Assembly: GCF_000175935.2 (NCBI RefSeq)
Contig: NC_014841.1
Coordinates: 248,001-312,000 of the forward strand
Direction: 5' to 3'
Origin: Pantoea sp. At-9b
Lineage (GTDB): Bacteria; Pseudomonadota; Gammaproteobacteria; Enterobacterales; Enterobacteriaceae
DNA: 64,000 bases
The notes below the pieces were generated by a model, which saw only the letters and a program-made list of their open reading frames with translations, searched no databases and had not been told where the DNA came from. Both the position numbers and the translations under genes were made by a program. Position 1 is the first letter of the stretch. Each line of letters opens with the position of its first letter. This document shows, piece after piece, positions 26,384-34,427 of this stretch.

Positions 26384-27028
26384 TCAGCGTGCCAACTTAT
26401 CAGCCCAGACAGTTGGCAGGCGATCAAGATCGGCGAGCCATTGTGAGAGTGAAGAATCAATCCAACTGACCACCGTCACACCAATGGCGTGATGTTCTGG
26501 CAACGGCGGTTGCAGCCAGAGGAGTGGTTCATGATGGAAAATACGATTACGTAAATCACGAATTTGGTTAAGTGCGGCTGAAATGTTGTGCCTCTGGCGT
26601 AGCTCCTTAGGGCAACGATTAAATACTAGGCGTAGATCTTTCCACAGTATGGTCTGGAACTGTGCGTTAAACAGCGAACTCCAGAAACCGAACGTCAATT
26701 CGGCGATAACTTTATCCGCCGTTTGCGGTTCGTGGCGTCGGGAAAGCTTTGCGATGGCGCCTGCTATTTCTTTGTTCTGCCATCTGAATACCGGCTCGTC
26801 AATCCAGGCTGCCCACCAATCACGCCGCTTATAGCGGGCTGTCAAGCGAGCATGTATACCGTTACGAAGGGCGATCTCAAGCGTGTTTAAGACTGGCATC
26901 ATGGCTTCAGCCAATTGGAGATTATGTGCATAATCTTCTGCGGCCAAGGTTTCATTGCCATCACGCGCAGTGCGATATCGCCCCAAACGAGCGGCTGAAA
27001 AGTGTTTCTCCAGATCGTTCCAGTTCAT
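26384..27028 (-). CDS. Abi-like (Abi_2/AbiD-type) protein with HEPN motif
   Basis: This 214-aa protein starts MNWNDLEKHFSAARLGRYRTA, with AGGA 7 nt upstream; a longer frame to 27106 lacks such a signal. The helix pair with LAEAMMPVLNTLEIALRNGIHARL and the segment LRNRIFHHEPLLW are the typical Abi_2 landmarks. The Arg-x4-His in RNRIFH is a HEPN ribonuclease motif. Related abortive-infection proteins cut host RNA in infected cells, but enterobacterial chromosomal members are often of unknown role. No antitoxin partner is seen next to it, only a convergent SDR gene. Confidence 0.82.
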   Translation of the reverse strand: MNWNDLEKHFSAARLGRYRTARDGNETLAAEDYAHNLQLAEAMMPVLNTLEIALRNGIHARLTARYKRRDWWAAWIDEPVFRWQNKEIAGAIAKLSRRHEPQTADKVIAELTFGFWSSLFNAQFQTILWKDLRLVFNRCPKELRQRHNISAALNQIRDLRNRIFHHEPLLWLQPPLPEHHAIGVTVVSWIDSSLSQWLADLDRLPTVWADKLAR

Positions 27029-27132
27029 TACGCATCCTTTAACTTTCACTGCGTTATTGTTATAATCCCTATGCAGCCCTGGCTCGCGTCCTCTCCCGGC
27101 TATCATACCGGTGATGACACCAGGTTCGTTCT

Positions 27133-27190
27133 GGTCCTGTAATACAGGACCACCTTTTTCAGAAAACCCGCCTTTGGGCGGGTTTTTTAT
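27133..27190 (+). terminator. Hairpin plus Rho-independent terminator
   Basis: Two successive hairpins lie here. GGTCCTGT/ACAGGACC (27133-27151) is followed by AACCCGCC/GGCGGGTT with a TTT loop and a six-T run (27165-27186). The strong rightward terminator has no rightward gene before it; both neighbours are on the minus strand. It may therefore end a small RNA transcribed from within 27029-27130. The A-run on the left side also lets it terminate leftward transcription of the SgrR-like gene. Confidence 0.75.
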
Positions 27191-27233
27191 TATGTAATCT
27201 CAGTGCCTATATTATCTACCCGTTGATTTATAA

Positions 27234-28940
27234 TCACGCGTCCAACGGTTCAATCCAGGTTGACGTAAAGTCGAACCAGCCCAGATTATTAAAATGCATT
27301 CCCTGCGCTTGCTCGGGTCCTTGCAAGCGCATCCAGTGATGGAATAACGGCTGTAACCACCCTTCCCGGATAATGATTGCCGTCAGTTGCTGTGCGGAAA
27401 GTTCGCCTGCCCGCCATTGCTGCTGCCAGTCGGCAAACCGGTGCGCATCGCCGCCGGAAATCGAGGTTTTTAATAATGGCATGCCCGTTAGCCAGGCGCC
27501 GACATTCCATGCTTCCGGCAAGGTAAAATTCACCGTGCCTAACCACACATCGGCTTCACCTTCTCCGGCAGCCCAGGCTTCATAAGACATTTCCTTTGCC
27601 TCAACCTCAATGCCACTGGCTGCCAGAATCTGCTGGCAGGCGCTGATCAACATCGGAAATTCGTAATGTTGATGATGGTACGCCAGCCGCAAACGCTGCA
27701 CTCCGGGATGACATGCTTCCCCGTCTTCGATTTGATGCGACCAGTCGGATAGCAGGCTCGCGGCCGGTAGCCATAGCGGACGAACAGCTTCCGGCATCTG
27801 CTGCCTGATGGCTTCCGGCGCTAATTGCGCGCGTATCCAACGACGGTGCGTAATGTTTTGCCACAGGGAAGAACGACTGTCGCATAACAAAAAGTAGCCG
27901 CCTCGCTCCAGCACCGGGTCATCCGCAGAGGTGGCAACTTGCTGCCCATGGGTGGCAACGTAGGCAATATCGCTCATCCCGGAACTCAGCAACGCCGCAG
28001 GTCGGTCGGACGGTGCCGATTCCAGACAGGTGATAATGTCTATTTCATCCAACAGACTTCTGAAGCCGAAATAGCGATCAAACGCCGTCAGGCGCAGGTG
28101 CCATTCATTGTTCTCCGCGATCTGGTAAGGCCCGGAACCCACCGGCAGGGAAGCAAAATCAGGCCGCCGTTGGTGATCTGCGGGCAGAATCAGGGCGGCA
28201 GGATCGGCCAGCAGCTGGGGTAGCAATTCGTCCGGCTGGCTCAGCATGATCATGACGCTTAACTCACCCTGCGCCTGGATATTCTTAAGATGGGAGAAAA
28301 GCGGTGCTTGCGCGCTGCGGGCAAGGGAAGCCACCACATCGCGGCTGGTTAACGATGTGCCATCATGAAACAGCACCCCAGGACGCAGATAGAAACACCA
28401 GTGCAACGCATCAAGTCGACGCCAGCGGTGCGCAACATCCTGCTTAACCTGTCCGGTTGGTTCATCTATGCAGGTCAGACCGCTGAATATCTGCCTGACA
28501 AGATGAATCTCAGTACGCCGCAACGGCGTTCCGGGGTAGAGATTGTGCAATCTCCGGTAATATGGCACCCGTAATGACTGGCGTTCATCCTGCACGCTAT
28601 GGCCCAGACGCCCACGTAGCAGGGAGGCCAGATGGTGCTTCTCATCGCCTAACAACGTCAGTACACCGCGCATGTCATTCAGATCTAACAGGCGTTCGGC
28701 CTTTACCAACATCAGTTCTTGTTGGGAATAGCACAGCACCAGTTTTGCCTGATGCCCACGGCCAGGACGGGCGAACCACGCCAGCCATCCCGCAGCTTGC
28801 ATCTGGATGATCAAGGTGCGCATATGCCGTTTGCTGCAAAACAAGGCGTCGGCAAGCGCTTGCAACGTGGTCAGAGCCTCACGCTGCGGGAACAGGGTTA
28901 ACAATTTTTGATAATGCTGCTCAAGGCGTTGCGTACCCAT
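27234..28940 (-). CDS. SgrR-family transcriptional regulator
   Basis: This 568-aa protein has an N-terminal SgrR winged-helix domain (about residues 1-115: LADALFCSKRHMRTLIIQMQAAGWLAWFARPGRG) fused to a periplasmic-binding-protein-like SBP_bac_5 domain (about 165-560: RQIFSGLTCIDE, LHWCFYLRPGVLFHDG, LPVGSGPYQI, NNLGWFDFTSTW). E. coli SgrR has the same layout (551 aa) and activates the sgrS small RNA under sugar-phosphate stress. This copy is diverged and its neighbour is not setA, so a paralogous role is likely. It is divergent from a shikimate-dehydrogenase-like gene (96-bp gap). Confidence 0.9.
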   Translation of the reverse strand: MGTQRLEQHYQKLLTLFPQREALTTLQALADALFCSKRHMRTLIIQMQAAGWLAWFARPGRGHQAKLVLCYSQQELMLVKAERLLDLNDMRGVLTLLGDEKHHLASLLRGRLGHSVQDERQSLRVPYYRRLHNLYPGTPLRRTEIHLVRQIFSGLTCIDEPTGQVKQDVAHRWRRLDALHWCFYLRPGVLFHDGTSLTSRDVVASLARSAQAPLFSHLKNIQAQGELSVMIMLSQPDELLPQLLADPAALILPADHQRRPDFASLPVGSGPYQIAENNEWHLRLTAFDRYFGFRSLLDEIDIITCLESAPSDRPAALLSSGMSDIAYVATHGQQVATSADDPVLERGGYFLLCDSRSSLWQNITHRRWIRAQLAPEAIRQQMPEAVRPLWLPAASLLSDWSHQIEDGEACHPGVQRLRLAYHHQHYEFPMLISACQQILAASGIEVEAKEMSYEAWAAGEGEADVWLGTVNFTLPEAWNVGAWLTGMPLLKTSISGGDAHRFADWQQQWRAGELSAQQLTAIIIREGWLQPLFHHWMRLQGPEQAQGMHFNNLGWFDFTSTWIEPLDA

Positions 28941-29036
28941 AAAAGATGAACTCTACAGTGCAAAACACATCAATTTTTCATTTCCTCTTTTTAACGCAAT
29001 ATTTTTCCGCAGGCAATTCAACCCACGGGAACTACC

Positions 29037-29858
29037 ATGACCAGGCTTCTCAACAAAGACACCCGCATCTGTATATCGCTGGCGGCACGACCGACCAATT
29101 TCGGTACCCGCTTCCACAATTATCTCTATGAGGCGTTGGAACTCGATTATCTGTATAAAGCCTGTACTACCCGCGATTTGCCAGCGGCGATTGCTGGTAT
29201 CAAAGCGTTGGGGATACGCGGTTGTGGGGTATCGATGCCGTTTAAGCAGGCGTGTATTCCACTGATTGACGAGCTGGATCCCTCGGCTGAGGTGATCCAG
29301 TCCGTCAATACCCTCGTCAATAGTGATGGCTACCTGAAAGGCTACAACACCGACTACATCGCCATCGCACAATTGCTGCAAAAATACGCGGTGGCGGCGC
29401 ATCAAACCTTTGCCCTGCAAGGTAGCGGCGGCATGGCCAGCGCCGTCGCCTGTGCGCTAAAAAATCACGGATTTCACCACGGCTATATCATCGCCAGGGA
29501 TGAAGAAAGCGGTAAGGCATTGGCAGCCGCACAGGGTTATCAACACCGCCACACCATGGAGGGGATAACGGCGGAAGTGTTGATCAACGCCACGCCTTTA
29601 GGGATGTCCGGTGGGCCGGAGGCGGAGACGCTGGCATTCTCACCGGCAGCGATTGAGGCGGCTCAGGTGGTGTTTGATGTGGTGGCGTTGCCGGAACAAA
29701 CGCCGCTGATCCGCGCAGCCCGTGCGCAGCATAAAACCGTGATCAGCGGCGCAGAGGTGTTTGCCATCCAGGCGGTTGAGCAATTCCGTCTGTACACCGG
29801 CGTGCAGCCTTCAGATGAACTGTTCCGTAAGGCTGCCGCCTGGGCCAGACACGTTTAA
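29037..29858 (+). CDS. Shikimate 5-dehydrogenase-like protein
   Basis: This 273-aa AroE-superfamily protein begins LLNKDTRICISLAARPTNFGTRFHNYLY. SLAARPTNFG in place of the shikimate-binding SPS motif points to the SdhL (HI0607-like) branch rather than AroE or YdiB. Catalytic Lys is in GVSMPFKQACIPLID at about residue 67, Asp in NTDY at about 102, and the nucleotide loop in LQGSGGMASAVA at about 128-139. HI0607-type enzymes oxidise shikimate slowly and the natural substrate is unsettled. It is divergent from the SgrR-like gene, possibly under its control, and convergent with the PTS operon (4-nt overlap at the ends). Confidence 0.88.
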   Translation: MTRLLNKDTRICISLAARPTNFGTRFHNYLYEALELDYLYKACTTRDLPAAIAGIKALGIRGCGVSMPFKQACIPLIDELDPSAEVIQSVNTLVNSDGYLKGYNTDYIAIAQLLQKYAVAAHQTFALQGSGGMASAVACALKNHGFHHGYIIARDEESGKALAAAQGYQHRHTMEGITAEVLINATPLGMSGGPEAETLAFSPAAIEAAQVVFDVVALPEQTPLIRAARAQHKTVISGAEVFAIQAVEQFRLYTGVQPSDELFRKAAAWARHV

Positions 29859-30157
29859 CGCTGATACAGATGGACGATCTCGGCTGACAACTCACGCGCC
29901 AGCAATGATGTCATTAGGTGATCCTGCGCATGCACCATGATTAACGTCATTGGCTGGCGACCTTCTCCGGCGTCCTGCTCGATCAGGCGGGTTTGCATTT
30001 TATGTGCCTGTCGGGAATAGGTATCAGACTGCTGCAACAGTTGTTGCGCCTGGGTGATATCCCCTTCCCTCGCGGCCTGTAATGCCTCAAAACACAGGCT
30101 GCGCGCCTGACCCGAGTTAACAATAATCTCCATCACCGCGTCTTCTAAATCGATCAT
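29855..30157 (-). CDS. PTS lactose/cellobiose-family IIA component
   Basis: This 100-aa three-helix IIA protein of the lactose/chitobiose family accepts phosphate from HPr and passes it to the IIB at 32888-33208. The helix MEIIVNSGQARSLCFEALQAAREGDITQA and the phospho-His region VHAQDHLMTSLLARELSAEIVHLYQR are typical. I start at ATG 30157, 7 nt after GGAGAG, two bases past the stop of the GH1 gene. It is the last gene of the operon IIB-IIC-GH1-IIA. Confidence 0.93.
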   Translation of the reverse strand: MIDLEDAVMEIIVNSGQARSLCFEALQAAREGDITQAQQLLQQSDTYSRQAHKMQTRLIEQDAGEGRQPMTLIMVHAQDHLMTSLLARELSAEIVHLYQR

Positions 30158-30159
30158 TA

Positions 30160-31548
30160 TCACTCTCCGTCAAAGCCGTTGTTAGCCGCCATGGCCGCAA
30201 ACCACGTACCGCTTCTTTTCACGCTGCGCGTCTGGCTGGCGAGATCGAGCTGCACAAAACCGTAGCGGTTTTTGTAGCCGTTACACCAGGACCAGTTATC
30301 AATAAAGGTCCACATATGGTAGCCAAGGCAGTGACTGCCCTCGGCGATACCTTTATGCAGCCACTTGAGGTGATCGGCGATAAAATCGATCCGGTATTGG
30401 TCATTAATCTGCCCGTTTTCCGCGAAGCGCTGCTCATTTTCCACCCCCATGCCGTTTTCAGAAATAAAGCAGCGTGGGTTGCCGTAATTCACCCGCAGAT
30501 TGGTGAGAATGTCATAAATGCCTGGCGGGTAGATTTCCCAGCCACGATAAGGATTCATGGTACGTCCCGGCATCTCATAATGATCAAAGAACCACTCCGG
30601 CATGAATGGTGAAGCCGGATTGACGGCATGTTCGCGGCATTTAACCCGTCGTGGTTGATAGTAGTTGATGCCCAGCAGATCGATTTTACCTGCCGCGATC
30701 AGCGCGCTGTCCCCCGGCTGGCACACCGGCAATTGATCATATTGTTCCAGCAAGGCCACCAAATCTGCCGGATACTCGCCCAGCAGCACCGGGTCAAGGA
30801 AGCTGCGATTAAACAGCAGATCCGCGTGATGCGCCGCGGTAAGATCAGCCGGATGCTGTGAACGCGGATATGACGGCGTCAGGTTGAGAATCACCCCGAT
30901 CTCGCCGCGATAGCCCCCGGCGCGATACGCACTCACCGCCGCAGCGTGCGCCAGCACCGTGTGATACGCCACTGTCGCTGCCCGGCGAAAATCGACCACG
31001 TTGGGATAGTGAAAATCATAGAGATACCCGCCTTCCACCGGCACAATCGGCTCGTTGAAAGTGAACCAATGCAGCACCCGATCACCGAACAGGTCAAAAC
31101 AGATCCGGGCATAGCGACCAAAAGCCGCCACCACCTCACGGCTCTCCCAACCGCCTTTTTCCTGCATCACCAGCGGCATATCGAAATGAAACAGGGTGAG
31201 AAACGGCGTGATACCCTGTGCCAGTAACTCATCAATGATGCGGTTATAAAATGCCACCGCCTCAGGATTCACCTCACCGGTGCCATCCGGGATTAACCGC
31301 GACCAACTGATCGAAGTGCGAAAGCTGTTGTGATTCAGTTGCTTAAGTAATGCGATATCCTGCTGCCAGTGCTGATAAAAGGTCGAGGTGTGCTGTGGCC
31401 CCACCTGCTGATGAAAGCGCCACGGCTGCTGTGCAAACCAATGGTCCCAGGTGGTGGCACTTTTTCCGCCCGCGCGGCTCTCACCTTCCGTTTGCAATGC
31501 CGAACTGGCGCTGCCCCACCAAAAATTCTCAGGAAACTGATACTTCAT
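30160..31548 (-). CDS. GH1 6-phospho-beta-glucosidase
   Basis: This 462-aa glycoside hydrolase family 1 enzyme should hydrolyse the phosphorylated beta-glucoside delivered by the adjacent PTS. The N-terminal FPENFWWGSASSALQTEG, acid/base Glu in HWFTFNEPIVP at about residue 166, and nucleophile Glu in CFISENGMGVENE at about 365 are visible, with C-terminal YGFVQLDL. The start has GGAGAG 7 nt upstream and overlaps the IIC gene's end by 20 nt. It is third in the operon. Specific sugar (cellobiose, arbutin, salicin or other) not predictable. Confidence 0.93.
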   Translation of the reverse strand: MKYQFPENFWWGSASSALQTEGESRAGGKSATTWDHWFAQQPWRFHQQVGPQHTSTFYQHWQQDIALLKQLNHNSFRTSISWSRLIPDGTGEVNPEAVAFYNRIIDELLAQGITPFLTLFHFDMPLVMQEKGGWESREVVAAFGRYARICFDLFGDRVLHWFTFNEPIVPVEGGYLYDFHYPNVVDFRRAATVAYHTVLAHAAAVSAYRAGGYRGEIGVILNLTPSYPRSQHPADLTAAHHADLLFNRSFLDPVLLGEYPADLVALLEQYDQLPVCQPGDSALIAAGKIDLLGINYYQPRRVKCREHAVNPASPFMPEWFFDHYEMPGRTMNPYRGWEIYPPGIYDILTNLRVNYGNPRCFISENGMGVENEQRFAENGQINDQYRIDFIADHLKWLHKGIAEGSHCLGYHMWTFIDNWSWCNGYKNRYGFVQLDLASQTRSVKRSGTWFAAMAANNGFDGE

Positions 31549-32875
31549 TACGTTTCTCTCCGGATTGAGTTCTCGCTGCCTGCTCCTGCGCTTTTTGTTC
31601 TTCGGTTTTCATCAGAGAACGTTCATACGCACGCAGGAATGGCAGGTACATCAGGGCTGACATCACCATACAAATCAGACACATCACTACCGGGCTGATG
31701 GCCCAGTTGGCTGCCCAGGAGGCACCGATGGGAGCCGGTGTGGTCCAGGGCGTGAGCGACACCACCTGAGCCAGCCAACCCATTTTGGTCGCGGTCCAGG
31801 CGAGGATGGCGTTAATCATCGGTACGCAGACAAACGGGATAAACATCATTGGATTCATAATGATCGGCGCGCCGAACATAATCGGTTCATTGATATTGAA
31901 GAAGCTCGGCACGATGCCCATCTTGCCGATGGTACGCAGATGGGTAGTGCGGCTGCGCAGCAGCAGAAAAGCCAGCGGTAAGGTTGAACCTACACCACCA
32001 ATCAGCAGGTAGTGATCCCAGAACCCCTGCAGGTAGATATGCGGCAACGCGGTCCCCGCCGCCAGTGCTGCCTGGTTGGCCGAGAGGTTCGCCATCCAGA
32101 ACGGGTTCATAATTCCGGTGACGATCAGCGCACCGTGAATACCGGCAAACCAGAACAACTGACACAGCAGCACCGACAGCAAGATCGCCGGAAGTGAGTC
32201 AGACGCCGACACCAGCGGTTCAAGCAGGTGCATAATCGCTTCAGGGATAATCATCCCGGTCTGTGCCTGGATAAACAGGTTGAGCGGATGCAGCGTGCCA
32301 ATGATCACCACCACCGGGATCAGGATTTCAAAAGAACGCGCCACCCCGGTGGGCACTTCTTTGGGCAAACGAATGGTGATGTTGTTCTGCTTCAGCCAGG
32401 CGTACACTCGCGTCGAATAAATCGCGGTGATCAACGCAGTAAAAATCCCTTGCCCGGATAGATAGGCGGTGGAGATGGTCCCGTTGGAATAAGGGGCAGC
32501 AACCAGCAGGAACGCCATAAAGGCCAGCAGCCCGGACATCACCGGATCGAGCGAGAACTGCCGCCCCAGGCTGGCACCAATCCCCACCGAGATAAAAAAG
32601 GTCATGACACCCATGCTGAGGTAAAACGGCAGCATCAGTTGCTCACGGTACGTCGCAGAGAAATCCAGCCAGGCGCGGGCAAAGCCGTTAGTGGTGGTGG
32701 CCGAGAACGGCGGGAAGATAAATACCAGCATGAAAGAACCGATAATCATAAACGGCAGTGCAGCGGTAAAACCGTCGCGAATCGCTATGATGTATTTCTG
32801 TTGCCCGAGACGTCCGGCCAGCGGGGTGATCGCTTTTTCGATCACGCCAATCATCGACTGATATAACGAACTCAT
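31529..32875 (-). CDS. PTS cellobiose-family IIC permease
   Basis: This 448-aa membrane transporter subunit of the lactose/cellobiose PTS family has about ten hydrophobic helices. It starts MSSLYQSMIGVIEKAITPLAGRLGQQKYI and carries family signatures FFNINEPIMFGAPIIMNPMM and WFAGIHGALIV. The Shine-Dalgarno AAGGTG lies 6 nt before the ATG. The tail is charged (KTEEQKAQEQAARTQSGEKRNE). It works with the IIB upstream and IIA downstream; the three separate subunits form one transporter. Confidence 0.95.
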   Translation of the reverse strand: MSSLYQSMIGVIEKAITPLAGRLGQQKYIIAIRDGFTAALPFMIIGSFMLVFIFPPFSATTTNGFARAWLDFSATYREQLMLPFYLSMGVMTFFISVGIGASLGRQFSLDPVMSGLLAFMAFLLVAAPYSNGTISTAYLSGQGIFTALITAIYSTRVYAWLKQNNITIRLPKEVPTGVARSFEILIPVVVIIGTLHPLNLFIQAQTGMIIPEAIMHLLEPLVSASDSLPAILLSVLLCQLFWFAGIHGALIVTGIMNPFWMANLSANQAALAAGTALPHIYLQGFWDHYLLIGGVGSTLPLAFLLLRSRTTHLRTIGKMGIVPSFFNINEPIMFGAPIIMNPMMFIPFVCVPMINAILAWTATKMGWLAQVVSLTPWTTPAPIGASWAANWAISPVVMCLICMVMSALMYLPFLRAYERSLMKTEEQKAQEQAARTQSGEKRNEVSVS

Positions 32876-32887
32876 ACCATCACCTTT

Positions 32888-33208
32888 TTAGTGAGCCGCC
32901 TCAATAAGCGTAAGAGCGTAATCCAGCACTTTGTCACCGCGCTGCATACCGTAGTCCATCATCTCGATCGGCTGAACCGGGACACCCGCCGTTGCCGCTT
33001 TATCTGCCAGTGTTTTCAGCATGTATTTCACCTGTGGCCCGAGCAATACCACCTGATAACGCGCAAACTGCTCGTCAAATTCGGTCACACCGTAAGCATC
33101 AATATCAACGGCCAGGCCCCGTTCCTGCGCCACCTCTTTCATCTTGCGTACCAGCATGCTGGTGGACATCCCCGCTGAACAACACAACATAATCCTGATC
33201 ATCGCCAT
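32888..33208 (-). CDS. PTS lactose/cellobiose-family IIB component
   Basis: This IIB protein of about 106 aa begins MAMIRIMLCCSAGMSTSMLVRKM. The phospho-Cys lies in the LCCSAGMSTS loop at about residue 9 or 10, a P-loop-like site typical of the chitobiose/cellobiose IIB. The start 33208 is favoured by AAAGGA about 5 nt upstream; ATG 33202 is an alternative. It is the first gene of the operon, downstream of a LacI-type operator at 33257-33270. Confidence 0.92.
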   Translation of the reverse strand: MAMIRIMLCCSAGMSTSMLVRKMKEVAQERGLAVDIDAYGVTEFDEQFARYQVVLLGPQVKYMLKTLADKAATAGVPVQPIEMMDYGMQRGDKVLDYALTLIEAAH

Positions 33209-33256
33209 CCATCCTTTAAACATATGCCTCAATGTGGTTATGATTGGATATCATAC

Positions 33257-33270
33257 GGAAACCGGTTTCC
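33257..33270. promoter_or_regulatory. LacI-family operator O1 (GGAAACCGGTTTCC)
   Basis: A perfect 14-bp palindrome lies 49 bp upstream of the IIB start and overlaps a plausible -10 box (TATGAT, minus strand, 33250-33255). The central CCGG with GAAA arms is typical for AscG/GalR-type repressors. The second copy is in front of the repressor gene. Confidence 0.82.
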
Positions 33271-33381
33271 ATGACAGGTTAAGGGAAGTGTGAGCCGCAT
33301 CAATTTCTGATAAAACGGCGGTTTTTTTATTAGATTCGCATCACAAAATAGCGGCAATATGGCAGAGATTTGAACCGATAT

Positions 33382-33396
33382 GGAAATCCGGTTTCC
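33382..33396. promoter_or_regulatory. LacI-family operator O2
   Basis: GGAAATCCGGTTTCC is the same dyad as O1 with one extra central base, 65 bp before the repressor ATG. The distance between O1 and O2 centres (about 125 bp) would allow DNA looping and autoregulation. Confidence 0.75.
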
Positions 33397-33460
33397 ATCG
33401 ACAGAGGAAGTCGTTATACTTCTGCTGGCTAAAGTTTGTTCAGCATTTCCGGGGAGAAAG

Positions 33461-34402
33461 ATGTCTACGATCAACGATGTATCGCGCTTAGCCGGGGTGT
33501 CAAAAGCCACGGTTTCTCGGGTGTTGAGTGGTTCGCGTGGCGTGAAGGAAGCCAGCCGTCAGGCAGTACTGAAAGCGGTGGAGGAACTAAAATATCGGCC
33601 TAACGTCATTGCTCAGTCACTCTTCAGCCAGTCTACCGGTTGTATTGGGGTCATCTGCGCCCAGGAAAACATCAACCAAACCACGGGCTACCTGTATGCG
33701 CTGGAAAAACAACTCAGCCAGCACCAAAAACATCTCCTGTTGCGATTCGCCAATAACCAGGCCGATGTACTCCACGCGCTGGATGAGCTGAGTTGTGGGC
33801 TGTGCGATGACGTATTGATCATTGGCGCACGTTTCCCGCTCGATATTCAGGATGACAACGTGATCCTCGTCGATTGCGCCGACGCTGACCGGCCCAACAG
33901 CATCCAGTTTGATCACGCGTTTGCCGCTGAGACGGCCTGTAACTATCTGATCAGCCAGGGTAAGCGCCAGATAGCGTTGATCTATCCCGCTGTCGGCCAC
34001 GCCAGCGAGCAAGTACTGGGCGGCTATAAGCTCGCGCTGGAAAATAACCTGCTGCCCTATAATCGTAATCTGGTGTTTATGGATGCGCCCTCTTCCTCGG
34101 TCGCGCTCCAGGTGTTGCTCAACAATGCCAGCACCTTGAATTTTAATGCGCTGTTGACGGCCAACGATCAGGAAGCACAACAGGTCATCACCCAGCTACA
34201 GGCTTTTAATAAATCGGTGCCCGGCGACATCATGGTGTTCAGCCTGGCGGGTTCAGTCCATTTACCCGGTATCCCCACCATCCCGGCGATTGAGTACTCC
34301 CTGGATGCGATGGCGGCCAGAGTGGTAGGTTGGTTGACGAGAAAAACCCAGGATATGCTGGGTTCGTATACGCTGCGCGGAAACTTAATCATTCCACGCT
34401 GA
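33461..34402 (+). CDS. LacI-family repressor of the split beta-glucoside PTS
   Basis: This 313-aa protein has an N-terminal HTH (STINDVSRLAGVSKATVSRVLSG, about residues 2-24), the hinge helix region RPNVIAQSLFSQ and a periplasmic-binding-like sugar domain. I start at ATG 33461, with GGGGAG 5 nt upstream; the open frame upstream runs through operator O2 and is not coding. It is divergent from the IIB-IIC-GH1-IIA operon, with one operator in front of each transcript, so it should repress both and respond to a phosphorylated or free beta-glucoside. It resembles AscG-type regulators. Confidence 0.93.
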   Translation: MSTINDVSRLAGVSKATVSRVLSGSRGVKEASRQAVLKAVEELKYRPNVIAQSLFSQSTGCIGVICAQENINQTTGYLYALEKQLSQHQKHLLLRFANNQADVLHALDELSCGLCDDVLIIGARFPLDIQDDNVILVDCADADRPNSIQFDHAFAAETACNYLISQGKRQIALIYPAVGHASEQVLGGYKLALENNLLPYNRNLVFMDAPSSSVALQVLLNNASTLNFNALLTANDQEAQQVITQLQAFNKSVPGDIMVFSLAGSVHLPGIPTIPAIEYSLDAMAARVVGWLTRKTQDMLGSYTLRGNLIIPR

Positions 34403-34427
34403 AACCACAGGCTTGAGGAGACGGGTC

